Below, in pieces: positions 32,491-41,658 of a DNA stretch of 64,000 nucleotides; position 1 is the stretch's first letter, and each line of letters opens with the position of its first letter. Source of the DNA: SAR86 cluster bacterium AG-313-D11 (lineage in GTDB: Bacteria; Pseudomonadota; Gammaproteobacteria; Magnimaribacterales; D2472); assembly GCA_003284215.1 (NCBI GenBank), contig QBVW01000004.1, positions 1 through 64,000 on the forward strand. The letters are read 5' to 3'. Both the position numbers and the translations under genes were made by a program. The notes under the pieces are model-generated. The model searched no databases, was not told where the DNA came from, and saw only the letters and a program-made list of their open reading frames with translations.

Positions 32491-34665
32491 ATGGACGTTT
32501 CTCATATATTAGAAAATTTAAATGATCCGCAACGAGAAGCGGTGACTTCCGAAGATAAAAGTCTTTTAGTTTTAGCTGGGGCAGGTTCGGGCAAGACCAG
32601 GGTGTTGGTTCATAGAATTGCGTGGAATGTTGAGGCCATGGGTCTCAATCCTTCATCTATCATGGCAGTAACTTTTACCAATAAAGCTGCCCAAGAAATG
32701 CAATCAAGAATTCAAGAGCTGCTTCAATCTCCCGCAGGTGATATGTGGTGCGGTACATTTCATGGTCTGGCACATAGAACACTCAAACGATTTCATAAAG
32801 AAGCAGGACTTGTTTCTGGTTTTACTATCTTAGACAGCGATGATCAGCTCCGCATTATAAAACGCCTAGTTAAAGAAGCGGGTCTTGATGATGGTGCTTG
32901 GCCACCCAAACAAATGCAGTGGCAAATCAATAGCTGGAAAGATGAAGGTATTCGGGCTGATAAAGTAAATGACAATGGAGACTTTTATGCTCAGACAGTT
33001 AAAGGAATATATAAGCATTATGAAGAGGCTTGTCTGACTGATAGTTTGGTAGATTTTGCTGAGTTATTGCTTAAAGCATATGAGTTAGTCAAAACCAATA
33101 AAACTGTGAAGGAATTTTTTCACAATAGATTTAAAGCTGTTTTAGTTGACGAGTTTCAAGATACTAACACCATTCAATATAATTGGTTAAAAGAGGTGGC
33201 TTCGGATGCTTCTACCATTACTGCTGTTGGAGACGATGATCAATCCATTTATGGTTGGCGAGGAGCCAAGGTAGAAAATATTGCATCTTTTGAAGCAAGT
33301 TTTGAAAAAGCCAAAATCATTCGCTTAGAACAAAATTATCGCTCAACCAGTGTAATTCTGAGTGCCGCTAATGCGTTAATCGATAATAATCAGGATCGTT
33401 TAGGAAAAAATCTATGGACTGATTCGCTTGAAGGCGAGCCTATAACACTTTATCAAGCATATAACGAACAGGACGAGGCAAGATTTATTGCTGGAACCAT
33501 TAAGAATTGGATGGACAGCGGTGAGCTTTATCAAGATGTTGGGATTGTGTATCGATCTAATGCTCAATCAAGAGCCTTGGAAGAGGCGTTGTTAAGAATT
33601 AATATCCCTTATCGAATTTATGGTGGCCTCAGGTTCTATGAGCGCATGGAAATTAAGAATGCCATGAGCTATTTAAAAGTTGTATTCAATCCGCATGATA
33701 ATCCAGCATTCGAGCGTTCTATTGCCAATCCAACTAGAGGCATTGGGGTGAAGTCACAGGCAAAAATAAGAGATGCAGCTAAAGCCTATAATCTTTCTTA
33801 TATTAAGGCTGGTGCCAAATTAATTGATGATTGCAAGATGGGCGGAAAGGCCGGTCAAGGCTTAAAAGCCTATCTTGAATTAATTGCCCATTGCATAGAA
33901 TTGCTTGATACAACTCCTCTATCAGATTTGATGGAGCTCATCATTCAAAAATCAGGCCTCTATCAGTATCACAAAAAAGAAGCTGGCGAGAAGGGTAAAA
34001 CTAGAATTGAAAACTTAGAAGAGCTTGTAACCTCTGCAAAAAACTTTGAGCAATCTTTTGAGAAGGAAAAATCTCACAAAGAGATTGCAGAAATTTTCCT
34101 GGATACTGTTTCATTAGATGCTGGAGATACTCAAGCTGATGAGTTTCAAGATGCTGTGCAGTTAATGACTTTGCATTCAGCTAAGGGGCTAGAATTTCCA
34201 TTAGTTTTTATTACTGGCTTGGAAGAGACTCTTTTCCCACATGGTCGATCCATCGAATCTCCATCTCAACTAGAGGAAGAAAGAAGGCTTTGCTATGTTG
34301 GTATTACTCGAGCCATGAAAAAACTATATGTAACTCATGCAGAGTCAAGAAGACTGCATGGATCCGATGTATTTAATCCACCTTCAAGATTTTTAAAAGA
34401 AATCCCAGCTGTTTTTATTGAGGAGATTAGACCACGTGCCTCTGTGACCACTTCCTATGTTCGTAAACCAAAAAAATCAACCATGGATTTTAAAGATGAA
34501 GTGGGCATTGGGTTAGGACAAAAAGTGGTGCACCCTACCTTTGGGCTTGGTGTCGTTTTAAACTATGAGGGATCGGGCGAGTCAGCAAGAGTTCAAATTA
34601 ATTTTGAAAAAGCTGGCAGTAAGTGGTTGGTACTCGCCTTTGCTAAATTGGAGATGTTGGGATGA
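32491..34665 (+). CDS. uvrD: DNA helicase II (UvrD)
   Basis: This 724-residue superfamily 1A helicase acts in nucleotide excision and mismatch repair. Walker A is AGAGSGKTRV (residues 29-38), followed by TFTNKAAQEM (Ia), VDEFQDTN (II), GDDDQSIYGWRGA (III), LEQNYRS (IV), LMTLHSAKGLEFPLVFITG (V) and YVGITRAMKKLY (VI). Full length for UvrD. A C-terminal VVHPTFGLGVV segment is the RNAP/UvrB-binding-like tail. Its stop overlaps the dctP start. Confidence 0.95.
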   Translation: MDVSHILENLNDPQREAVTSEDKSLLVLAGAGSGKTRVLVHRIAWNVEAMGLNPSSIMAVTFTNKAAQEMQSRIQELLQSPAGDMWCGTFHGLAHRTLKRFHKEAGLVSGFTILDSDDQLRIIKRLVKEAGLDDGAWPPKQMQWQINSWKDEGIRADKVNDNGDFYAQTVKGIYKHYEEACLTDSLVDFAELLLKAYELVKTNKTVKEFFHNRFKAVLVDEFQDTNTIQYNWLKEVASDASTITAVGDDDQSIYGWRGAKVENIASFEASFEKAKIIRLEQNYRSTSVILSAANALIDNNQDRLGKNLWTDSLEGEPITLYQAYNEQDEARFIAGTIKNWMDSGELYQDVGIVYRSNAQSRALEEALLRINIPYRIYGGLRFYERMEIKNAMSYLKVVFNPHDNPAFERSIANPTRGIGVKSQAKIRDAAKAYNLSYIKAGAKLIDDCKMGGKAGQGLKAYLELIAHCIELLDTTPLSDLMELIIQKSGLYQYHKKEAGEKGKTRIENLEELVTSAKNFEQSFEKEKSHKEIAEIFLDTVSLDAGDTQADEFQDAVQLMTLHSAKGLEFPLVFITGLEETLFPHGRSIESPSQLEEERRLCYVGITRAMKKLYVTHAESRRLHGSDVFNPPSRFLKEIPAVFIEEIRPRASVTTSYVRKPKKSTMDFKDEVGIGLGQKVVHPTFGLGVVLNYEGSGESARVQINFEKAGSKWLVLAFAKLEMLG

Positions 34666-35759
34666 AAAATTTATTAATAACTGGTCTGGCTATAAGTTTA
34701 CTTCTGGCATGTGAACAAGCAGAGCAAGGTTCAGTTGGAGAAGCAAAAGCTCAAAACTACTCATGGTCATTGGTAACGACTTGGCCCAAGAACTATCCTG
34801 GTCTGGGCATGGCTCCTGAGCGCTTCAGCAACTTAGTGGAAGAGATGTCGCAGGGTCAGCTAAAGGTAAAAGTTTATGGAGCTGGAGAATTTGTCCCCGC
34901 TATGGGTGTATTTGATGCCGTTTCATCGGGTGCAGTTGAAATGGGACATGGCGGTGCTTATTACTGGAAGGGCAAGGTTCCCGCAGCACAGTTTTTTGCA
35001 GGCGTGCCTTTTGGTTTTACAGCTGATGAGATAAATGCATGGGTTAATAGGGGCGGTGGCTTAGAGCTTTGGGAAGAATTATATAAACCTTTTAATATGA
35101 AACCCCTGCCAGGAGGTAATACTGGTACACAGATGTTTGGTTGGTTTAATAAAGAAATTAATTCACTTGATGATATCAAGGGTTTAAAAATGCGCTTTCC
35201 AGGTTTTGGCGGGGAAGTCTTTAAAAGAGCTGGCGGTATTCCAGTGAATATTCCTGGGGGCGAGCTTTACACTGCCATGCAAACTGGCACCATTGATGCA
35301 GTTGAATGGGTTGGACCTTACAATGACCTTGCTTTTGGTTTTCAACAAGTTGCCAAATACTATTACTATCCTGGTTGGCACGAACCAGGTTCCATGTTGG
35401 AATTTACCATTAATTTAGACGCATGGAATTCTTTGCCACCCCATCTTCAATCAATTGTCACGGTAGCTGCCAAGGCTGTTAATCAAGATTTATTGGATGA
35501 GTACACTGCGTCTAACAATAGAGCCTTGCAAGATTTAATTACTAACCATGATGTTCAATTAAGGGAATTGCCAGCAGATGTAATCAATGAATTCCGCGCC
35601 ATTTCTGAAGAGATCTTAGAAACTTCTGCGGCCAATGATCCAGATGTAAAAAAAGTTTACGATTCTTTTAAAACTTTCATGGCAGAAGTTAAAAGCTTTC
35701 ATGCCATTGCCGAAGATGCTTTCGTTGAAGCACGCACTAACAGTGACGATAATTCCTGA
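34662..35759 (+). CDS. dctP: TRAP transporter substrate-binding lipoprotein (DctP)
   Basis: The 365-residue periplasmic binding protein starts with a lipobox (LLLACEQ, Cys16). It has the DctP fold: WPKNYPGLGMAPERFSNLVEE, LKVKVYGAGEFVPA, and the carboxylate-binding region in LKMRFPGFGGEVFKRAGG and TIDAVEWVGPYND, which contains the usual Arg and Trp-rich site. It should bind an organic acid or related solute. It overlaps uvrD by ATGA and lipB by about 17 bases. The permease genes are at 41659-43430, a split arrangement. Confidence 0.9.
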   Translation: MKNLLITGLAISLLLACEQAEQGSVGEAKAQNYSWSLVTTWPKNYPGLGMAPERFSNLVEEMSQGQLKVKVYGAGEFVPAMGVFDAVSSGAVEMGHGGAYYWKGKVPAAQFFAGVPFGFTADEINAWVNRGGGLELWEELYKPFNMKPLPGGNTGTQMFGWFNKEINSLDDIKGLKMRFPGFGGEVFKRAGGIPVNIPGGELYTAMQTGTIDAVEWVGPYNDLAFGFQQVAKYYYYPGWHEPGSMLEFTINLDAWNSLPPHLQSIVTVAAKAVNQDLLDEYTASNNRALQDLITNHDVQLRELPADVINEFRAISEEILETSAANDPDVKKVYDSFKTFMAEVKSFHAIAEDAFVEARTNSDDNS

Positions 35760-36348
35760 GTTTCTTCATCTAGGTAATCAAGCCTATACAGAAACTTATG
35801 AGCAAATGCGCTCTTTGGTCCAGGCTCAATCTTTCAATGATCAAATTTGGCTTTTAGAGCATCCCCCAGTTTTTACTCTCGGTACTGCAGCAGATAATGC
35901 TCATGTTCTAAATCCAGGTGATATTCCAGTTATTCAAACTGATAGGGGTGGCGAGGTTACTTTTCATGGCCCAGGTCAGCTGGTCATTTATTTTTTGCTG
36001 GATATCAAACAAAAAAAATTAGGACCCAAGGCGCTGGTCGCAAATTTACAAAACCTAATACAAAAAATACTCAAGAATTACTCTATTGAAAGCTCTTTCA
36101 TTGAAGGAGCGCCAGGCGTGTATGTTGAAGACAAAAAAATAGCTTCTATCGGTCTTAGAATTTCGAAGGGTCGCAGTTATCATGGCATCAGTTTAAATGT
36201 GAATATGGACTTAGCCCCTTTTAGTTTGATCAATCCGTGTGGCTATGAAGGCCTAGAAGTTACTCAAATTAGTCATTTTGATTCAAATGTAACCCTTGAA
36301 GATGTAGAATCAGTTGCAATTAAAGAGATGCAATTATTATTTAGTTAA
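35743..36348 (+). CDS. lipB: Octanoyltransferase LipB
   Basis: LipB moves an octanoyl group from acyl carrier protein to lipoyl domains. The product of about 201 residues has the motifs [25 protein letters not shown] and [12 protein letters not shown] with the catalytic cysteine, and [12 protein letters not shown] with the catalytic lysine. I choose the GTG at 35743; the longer frame start at 35701 would overlap dctP by about 59 bases. It is followed directly by lipA (ends and starts at 36348). Confidence 0.92.
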   Translation: MTIIPEFLHLGNQAYTETYEQMRSLVQAQSFNDQIWLLEHPPVFTLGTAADNAHVLNPGDIPVIQTDRGGEVTFHGPGQLVIYFLLDIKQKKLGPKALVANLQNLIQKILKNYSIESSFIEGAPGVYVEDKKIASIGLRISKGRSYHGISLNVNMDLAPFSLINPCGYEGLEVTQISHFDSNVTLEDVESVAIKEMQLLFS

Positions 36349-37310
36349 TGGAAATTATCCCAACACAAAAGATCATTAATAGAGATGGCATAAAAGCTGT
36401 TAAAAATGGTCAGAAAGCCAATCGGTATTCATCTGTTCCAAATCAGAAGAAGCCAGAATGGATAAGAGTTAAAGCAACATTTGATAAAAACTTTAAAGCC
36501 GTCAAACAACAAGTCCAAGACAAACGCTTGAACACCGTCTGCGAAGAGGCCATGTGTCCAAATATTTCTGAGTGTTGGTCTGCTGGCACAGCCACTTTTA
36601 TGTTAATGGGCTCTGTCTGTACCAGAGCATGTAAATTCTGCTCTGTTGATACGGGAAATCCAAAGGGTTGGCTAGATTTAGATGAACCAATGCACACTGC
36701 CAAAGCTGTTAAGACCATGGGGCTTAAGTATGTGGTTCTCACTTCTGTTAATAGAGATGACTTAGAAGATGGTGGGGCTGAGCATTACGCACAAACCGTT
36801 CAAGCCATCAAAGAACTTAATCCAGATACTGCAGTTGAAGCCTTAACTCCTGATTTCAAAGGCTTGTCTTCTTCCATCGAAACCTTGGTTAATTGTGGGT
36901 TGGAAGTATTTGCTCAAAATGTTGAAACCGTGAAAAGGCTTACTCATCCAGTCAGAGATATTAGAGCAGGATATGAGCAGACTCTTGAAGTTTTAGCAGA
37001 ATCAAAAAGAATTAACCCAAAAGTTCTCACGAAAACAAGTTTAATTCTAGGCCTCGGCGAAACCGATGCTGAGATAGAAGAGACCATGGATGACCTCATT
37101 ACTAACAAAGTAGACATTTTAACTTTGGGTCAATATCTAAGGCCAACACTGAACCATCTCCCTGTTGAAAGGTGGGTCACACCTGCAGAATTTGATCAAT
37201 ATCGTGAAATAGGATTAGCCAAAGGGTTTTTGGAAGTTGTTTCTGGACCTATGGTTCGCTCTAGTTACCGAGCAGAGAGAGCCTTAGAAAAAAACAATGC
37301 AGGACTTTAA
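36348..37310 (+). CDS. lipA: Lipoyl synthase LipA
   Basis: This 320-residue radical SAM enzyme inserts two sulfurs into the octanoyl chain made by LipB. Both iron-sulfur clusters are marked: [13 protein letters not shown] (auxiliary cluster, three Cys) and [10 protein letters not shown] (radical SAM CxxxCxxC). The C-terminal [11 protein letters not shown] with the terminal conserved Ser/Arg is present. Its start overlaps the lipB stop, so the two are translationally coupled. Confidence 0.95.
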   Translation: MEIIPTQKIINRDGIKAVKNGQKANRYSSVPNQKKPEWIRVKATFDKNFKAVKQQVQDKRLNTVCEEAMCPNISECWSAGTATFMLMGSVCTRACKFCSVDTGNPKGWLDLDEPMHTAKAVKTMGLKYVVLTSVNRDDLEDGGAEHYAQTVQAIKELNPDTAVEALTPDFKGLSSSIETLVNCGLEVFAQNVETVKRLTHPVRDIRAGYEQTLEVLAESKRINPKVLTKTSLILGLGETDAEIEETMDDLITNKVDILTLGQYLRPTLNHLPVERWVTPAEFDQYREIGLAKGFLEVVSGPMVRSSYRAERALEKNNAGL

Positions 37311-37318
37311 CCTTTAAG

Positions 37319-37774
37319 TCATTCATGTAAATGTTTTTCTTTAATTTTATTTTTTGTTTGAAGAGATAGGTCTGAGAGGCATGGCAATCCATTAACTTTT
37401 TTAATTTTTATATTTTGTTCAAACAACTCATTCATTTTCATTGACTCAAATAACTCTAAGCCGTCAATAAGTTTCTTTGTAGGCTTTAAATAAATTACCC
37501 TTTTGTCATCAGGCGACTTTTCTTTAAATAAATAACCATTTATTACTAAATTATTGCAAATATTTTGCACTTTCGGAAAGCTGAGCTTCAAAGTAGATTC
37601 AATCCATTTCAAATTAAAAGGATGTTCATTTTCAACATATCTTTTGTATGCCTCATAGACAAGATATCTTTCGTAAACATCAGTAACGATATCTCTAGTG
37701 TTGTTAAAGGTTACAATCAACAGCTCAAGTTCCTTGTGAGACATGAAGAAGAGATTGTTATTTTTTGCTGACAA
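37319..37774 (-). CDS. Winged-helix transcriptional regulator, MarR-like
   Basis: The 151-residue product has a helical N-terminus (about 10-50), then a winged-helix region: LKWIESTLKLSFPKVQNICNNLV (recognition helix) followed by the wing DDKRVIYLKPTKK, where D-x-R is the MarR-like wing signature. The C-terminus is short and helical. It is divergent from the CsgG operon with a 157-base shared upstream region, so it may regulate that operon. The ligand is unknown. Confidence 0.72.
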   Translation of the reverse strand: MSAKNNNLFFMSHKELELLIVTFNNTRDIVTDVYERYLVYEAYKRYVENEHPFNLKWIESTLKLSFPKVQNICNNLVINGYLFKEKSPDDKRVIYLKPTKKLIDGLELFESMKMNELFEQNIKIKKVNGLPCLSDLSLQTKNKIKEKHLHE

Positions 37775-37931
37775 GGTTGGATTTAATTATTTACTTAAGA
37801 TAATACGCTGATCTTGAAATGCGTGCAAAAAAGTAACTAATTATTTATAAGTTATTAACTTTTAACTATCTTTGGTTGCTTATTAAATTTTTAAAACTCA
37901 TTCTAAATTATGACATTTTAATTATTTTTAT

Positions 37932-38843
37932 ATGAAGAGTTTTATCTTTGCCATAATTGTTTTTTCTGGTTTAAGCTTTCAGACAGCTTTAAGTCAAGAT
38001 CTTCAGTCAATAAATACGTCTAATAGCTCCAAAGCATCTCTTAAAAGAAAAGTTGCAATTGCTAGATTTAGCAATGAAACACAATCTGGTACCTCATTTT
38101 TAGTTGATGATTCTGGTGATCGTCTAGGAAAACAGGCCTCAGATATATTGTCTTCTAAGCTTTCCGCTACGGGGAAGTTTATGATGTTTGAAAGAACTGA
38201 TAAGGACGATATAGATTCTGAAAAAATTATCTCAGGACTCAAAGAGGATGGAGTAGGCGTTGATTATTTAATTATAGGATCAGTATCAGAGTTTGGTAGG
38301 TCCGTTGGCAGTCAGAGCAAAGTGTTCTCTCGGTCTAAAACGCAATCTGCATATGCAAAAGTCAATGTGAGGTTGGTGGATGTTTCAACGGGAAGGATCA
38401 TTTTTTCAGAAGAAGGCGCTGGAGAATCTGTTAATACAACCGAATCAAAAATTCTAACGAAAACAAATGCTGGTTTTGATCAAAGCCTCACTGATAAAGC
38501 TATTTCAGCTGCAATTGCTTCATTGGTAAGTAGCTTGGTTGAAAATATGACTAATAAACCGTGGAAATCCTATTTACTATCTAAAGAAGATGATTCATAT
38601 ATTATTGCAGGAGGTGAGCGTCAAGGGATTGCCAGCGGAACAATATTAAACGTTTATAAAAATGGAAAAACTATTACCAATCCTCAAACAGGAGCGAAAT
38701 TAGAGCTCCCTGGTAAAAAAGTTGGATCTATCAGAGTGGATTACTCTTTTGGTGAAGATGCATTTTCAGAGATTTCATTTGTTTCTCTTATAGATGGAGT
38801 AATCTCTGATGACCTTGAAAACTACTATATCTCCGACACATGA
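37932..38843 (+). CDS. CsgG-family outer-membrane protein
   Basis: The 303-residue product has a signal peptide (residues 1-21) and a CsgG domain: RKVAIARFSNET (start), LGKQASDILSSKLSATGKFMMFER, then VDYLIIGSVSEFGRS and KVNVRLVDVSTGRIIFSE. No lipobox is evident, unlike curli CsgG. The C-terminal part has a FlgT/CsgG-like beta region. CsgG forms an outer-membrane secretion channel for curli; in this operon the curlin genes are not seen, so a different or general envelope role is more likely. Confidence 0.85.
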   Translation: MKSFIFAIIVFSGLSFQTALSQDLQSINTSNSSKASLKRKVAIARFSNETQSGTSFLVDDSGDRLGKQASDILSSKLSATGKFMMFERTDKDDIDSEKIISGLKEDGVGVDYLIIGSVSEFGRSVGSQSKVFSRSKTQSAYAKVNVRLVDVSTGRIIFSEEGAGESVNTTESKILTKTNAGFDQSLTDKAISAAIASLVSSLVENMTNKPWKSYLLSKEDDSYIIAGGERQGIASGTILNVYKNGKTITNPQTGAKLELPGKKVGSIRVDYSFGEDAFSEISFVSLIDGVISDDLENYYISDT

Positions 38844-39220
38844 AAAATCACATCTTATATTCTTTTCTTTGCCTATTTATAGCCTCATCATGCGCCACTT
38901 CCTCTGCGATGAGTACGGGTATTATTGAAGAGACCTATGCTTTAATTCAAGGCAATAAAACTAATGGAAATGATTTATTGGGTCTTTCAATAAAAGCCAA
39001 TGACTTTATGATAAATAGCGTTAAAAGTAATGATTTATATAAAGATAAATCTCTATCATCAAATCAAATCAATGAGAGTGCTGGAAAACAGCGCTCTATC
39101 AAAGTCCCATTAAACCCCGGGATAACTAATATTACTATTTTTAGGAACGGAGCTATTATTTACAGCAAAGATGTTTATGTTGCTTCAGGTCAAGTTAGAA
39201 GAATTCAATTGAAACTTTAG
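38840..39220 (+). CDS. Small lipoprotein of the CsgG operon, unknown function
   Basis: The 126-residue product has a lipoprotein signal (lipobox around IASSC, Cys18). The mature portion is a short helical region then a beta-strand end ITIFRNGAIIYSKDVYVASG. It overlaps the CsgG stop by 4 bases and lies 8 bases before the DUF4810 gene. The position in a CsgG-DUF4810-DUF799 cluster suggests an outer-membrane complex component. Confidence 0.65.
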   Translation: MKNHILYSFLCLFIASSCATSSAMSTGIIEETYALIQGNKTNGNDLLGLSIKANDFMINSVKSNDLYKDKSLSSNQINESAGKQRSIKVPLNPGITNITIFRNGAIIYSKDVYVASGQVRRIQLKL

Positions 39221-39228
39221 GAGCAAAG

Positions 39229-39585
39229 ATGAGAATTTATACAACTGTAATTTTGGTATTTGCGCTCTATCTGACAGGTTGCGCAACTCCTAACACCGGA
39301 TACTACTGGGAAAATTACTCTGGTACCTTATATAGCTTTAAGCAAAATCCTACTCCAGAAAATAGAGCCAAGCACATAAGCGAACTCCGTAAAATTATTA
39401 AAAAAGCAGAATCTAAAAGCTCAAGGGTTCCTCCTGGTATTCATGCTGAGCTTGGATATATGTTAGCCCTGGATGGTGATAAAGCAGCAGGCACCTCAGA
39501 GCTAAGCAAAGAGGCAAGCATTTACCCAGAATCAAAAACTTTCATTGAGAGGCTGTACATAATGCTTGGCTTAGGAGAAAAATAA
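39229..39585 (+). CDS. DUF4810 lipoprotein
   Basis: The 118-residue lipoprotein has a lipobox LTGC (Cys18), then YYWENYSGTLYSFKQNPTPENRAKHISEL and a helical repeat (about 44-110) with VPPGIHAELGYMLALDGD, the recognised DUF4810 layout. It has an AGGAGCAAAG ribosome site. Members occur beside CsgG and DUF799 genes in neisserial and other proteobacterial genomes; function is unknown. Confidence 0.85.
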   Translation: MRIYTTVILVFALYLTGCATPNTGYYWENYSGTLYSFKQNPTPENRAKHISELRKIIKKAESKSSRVPPGIHAELGYMLALDGDKAAGTSELSKEASIYPESKTFIERLYIMLGLGEK

Positions 39586-39586
39586 G

Positions 39587-40270
39587 ATGAAAAATATATT
39601 TTATATTTTTGCTGTAGGTTACTTGGTTGCTAGCTGTTCTGGTCTGCCAGTCCAAACTAAGCTTGAGGCATATCCAGCCATGTATGATGACAGAAAGCCA
39701 TTAAGTGTTCTGGTGATTCCAGCAATAAATAATAGCACTGCTGCAGAGGCAACAGATTATTTCAACGTTACTATTACCGAGCCATTAAGCAATGTTGGTT
39801 ACTACACCATGCCTGTTGAAATTGTTAAAGATATCTTCTTAAAAGAAGGCATTGTTGATAGTACGATGATTAAGGGGCTGCCAACAACAATTTTTAAAAA
39901 GAACTTTGGGGCAGATGCAGTACTATTTGTAACGATTAATAAATGGGACAAGCAATATATTGTGCTTGCTGGAAATGTTTCCGTATCAATGGATTACGTA
40001 ATGCTTTCAACCGAAACAAGTGAAATTATTTGGCAATACAGCGCCACTCAAACAATAGACACTACTGCAGAAAGCTCTGGATTTATTATTGCAGACCTAA
40101 TTTCTACGGCTATAACAACTGCAACAACAGATTATGTACCTATTGCTAAACAAGCAAATTATCAAGCTTTTTACGCTCTGCCACATGGAGGTTACAGCGA
40201 TCAACATGGTTTAGATGGCAATCAGAGTATATCGACTGCGCTAAAAGATGCTGCGCTTGATGATGAGTGA
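39587..40270 (+). CDS. DUF799 / GNA1162-family lipoprotein
   Basis: The 227-residue lipoprotein has a lipobox around VASC (Cys17) and the DUF799 core: YDDRKPLSVLVIPAINNSTAAEA, EPLSNVGYYTMPVEIVKDIF and AVLFVTINKWDKQY. GNA1162 is a neisserial surface lipoprotein of unclear role and structurally resembles the TolB/CsgG N-terminal domain. It starts 2 bases after the DUF4810 stop and overlaps the next gene. Confidence 0.86.
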   Translation: MKNIFYIFAVGYLVASCSGLPVQTKLEAYPAMYDDRKPLSVLVIPAINNSTAAEATDYFNVTITEPLSNVGYYTMPVEIVKDIFLKEGIVDSTMIKGLPTTIFKKNFGADAVLFVTINKWDKQYIVLAGNVSVSMDYVMLSTETSEIIWQYSATQTIDTTAESSGFIIADLISTAITTATTDYVPIAKQANYQAFYALPHGGYSDQHGLDGNQSISTALKDAALDDE

Positions 40271-40665
40271 TAATCATTATTAATTTAAAGATAAAAAAAG
40301 TATTATTCATACCATTATTTTTTATTTTAATTGGTTGTGTGTCCACTCAGGATGGATTACCAACAGTTCGGATTATAGTTGATCAAGCAGGGATCGATAT
40401 CAACGCTTACAATAATGATTTATTTGAATGCAGACAATATGCAGGTCAAATTGACGCAGGTTCAGATGCTTTATCTGGAGCTCTTGCTGGGGCTATCGTT
40501 GGCGCACTGGTTGGGGCGGCCATAGACGACAGTGATACTGCCAAAAGAACTGGCGGATATGGCGCAATACTTGGTGGCGCTGAAGCGGGTGGAGAGGCCG
40601 TGCAAACTCAAGAAACAGTTGTAAAAAAATGTCTCTCTGGGAGAGGCTATAAAGTTTTAAATTAA
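40267..40665 (+). CDS. Glycine-zipper lipoprotein
   Basis: The 132-residue product has a lipobox IGC (Cys24) after a hydrophobic signal, and a glycine-zipper stretch at about 71-87 (ALAGAIVGALVGAAIDD) with further glycines to 108, and a final Cys-containing YxV tail. Such zippers insert in or tether to the outer membrane, as in RcsF-like or OsmB-like small lipoproteins. It overlaps the DUF799 gene by 4 bases and is followed by a terminator. Confidence 0.75.
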   Translation: MIIIINLKIKKVLFIPLFFILIGCVSTQDGLPTVRIIVDQAGIDINAYNNDLFECRQYAGQIDAGSDALSGALAGAIVGALVGAAIDDSDTAKRTGGYGAILGGAEAGGEAVQTQETVVKKCLSGRGYKVLN

Positions 40666-40678
40666 TCTGACATTAAAT

Positions 40679-40710
40679 AAAGCCCTGTATTTATTTTCAT
40701 GATGGGCTTT
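40679..40710 (+). terminator. Rho-independent terminator of the CsgG operon
   Basis: AAAGCCC (40679-40685) pairs with GGGCTTT (40704-40710) around an 18-base loop, followed by AATTTATATTTTTTTG. It lies 13 bases after the last gene of the operon. Confidence 0.6.
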
Positions 40711-40820
40711 AATTTATATTTTTTTGAACCATTTATATGGTAATCATCCCTTGAATATTGTTAAAAAAACTAACTAACAATTTTTAAGTCTTTTTATATT
40801 AGTTAAATCTAATTGCTATG

Positions 40821-40834
40821 AACAAAGCTTTGTT
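40821..40834. promoter_or_regulatory. Perfect 14-bp palindrome, possible operator
   Basis: AACAAAGCTTTGTT lies 45 bases before the ATG of the outer-membrane-like gene at 40879. Its position in the likely promoter region would suit a dimeric repressor; no regulator can be named. Confidence 0.3.
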
Positions 40835-40878
40835 AGATATTTAAAGCATAATTAATTAATTTTTTGGATATATAAATT

Positions 40879-41337
40879 ATGAAAAAACTACTTATAACTA
40901 TAATGTTTCTGGTGCCTGCAAGTTCTTTTGCAGCAGATTGGAGTATTGGATATATGGATCTTGATGGAGATCTTGGAGGGGTAAATCTTGATGTAGGCTG
41001 GGGAGATGAAACCTCGCCATGGGATTGGTCACTCGGTGTATTAATTGGAACTAAAGATTTTGGTGAAGATGATGCATTTGGAGCATTTACAGTTGAGCTC
41101 GATCCATCTGTATATGTAAAAACTGAATACAATGTTAATGAGTCATTTTTTTTAAAAGCATCCTATGTTGATTTTAGTTTTGATAGCACAATAGGTATAA
41201 ATAATATGGGTATATTTGAACTGGATGGAAGCTCAACAGAGCTTGGTCTTGGCATGGGGTTTAATATAGGCAATGTTTCTATTGCATTAGATCGTTTTGA
41301 TGATTTTAATGCCTTTAGTATTTCTTATAATTTTTAA
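40879..41337 (+). CDS. Secreted beta-barrel-like protein
   Basis: The 152-residue product has a signal peptide (about 1-19, SSFA-AD) and repeated 8-10-residue beta strands: WSIGYMDLDG, GVNLDVGWGD, WDWSLGVLIG, FFLKASYVDFSF, STELGLGMGF, FSISYNF. The terminal phenylalanine and alternating pattern are typical of a small outer-membrane beta-barrel. Acidic loops are Asp-rich. The AT-rich upstream region contains a palindrome. No specific family assigned. Confidence 0.72.
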   Translation: MKKLLITIMFLVPASSFAADWSIGYMDLDGDLGGVNLDVGWGDETSPWDWSLGVLIGTKDFGEDDAFGAFTVELDPSVYVKTEYNVNESFFLKASYVDFSFDSTIGINNMGIFELDGSSTELGLGMGFNIGNVSIALDRFDDFNAFSISYNF

Positions 41338-41385
41338 AAAATAATTTTATTAATTAATCCAACCTTTCCCTAAGTAAACTGTCTG

Positions 41386-41403
41386 GCCTCTAGCAATAGA
41401 GGC
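41386..41403. terminator. Hairpin between convergent genes
   Basis: GCCTCTA and TAGAGGC form a perfect 7-bp stem with a GCAA loop, followed by TGGGCTTTT. It sits between the convergent genes ending at 41337 and 41421 and probably ends the plus-strand transcript. Confidence 0.55.
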
Positions 41404-41420
41404 TGGGCTTTTGACTCATA

Positions 41421-41654
41421 TCAATGAGCCAAATTAAATATTGTGACGAATAAAATTCCTGTTCCAAGAACTCCTGCAACACATACCAACCAATCCACCA
41501 AGAAAACTTTAAACAGTTTTATCCATACCCCTTGATCTTCCTCAATAGATTCAAGCTCTTTTTTAAAAACTTCCATGGCAGCATATTTAAACCACGAAAA
41601 AGTTACAAGAAAAGTTATGGCACCAAATGCAAAAAGGAGAGAGTTTGAATTCAT
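41421..41654 (-). CDS. Small membrane protein of the TRAP locus, unknown function
   Basis: The 77-residue product has two membrane segments (about 7-23 and 47-70) around a charged middle (KKELESIEEDQGVW). It starts 4 bases after the end of dctM, so it is likely translated from the same transcript. The position suggests an accessory role for the transporter, but no family is recognised. Confidence 0.55.
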   Translation of the reverse strand: MNSNSLLFAFGAITFLVTFSWFKYAAMEVFKKELESIEEDQGVWIKLFKVFLVDWLVCVAGVLGTGILFVTIFNLAH

Positions 41655-41658
41655 AGGC

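Noticed and set aside
35701..35742. Longer N-terminus for LipB
   Set aside because: The added 14 residues overlap dctP and are not part of the LipB fold.
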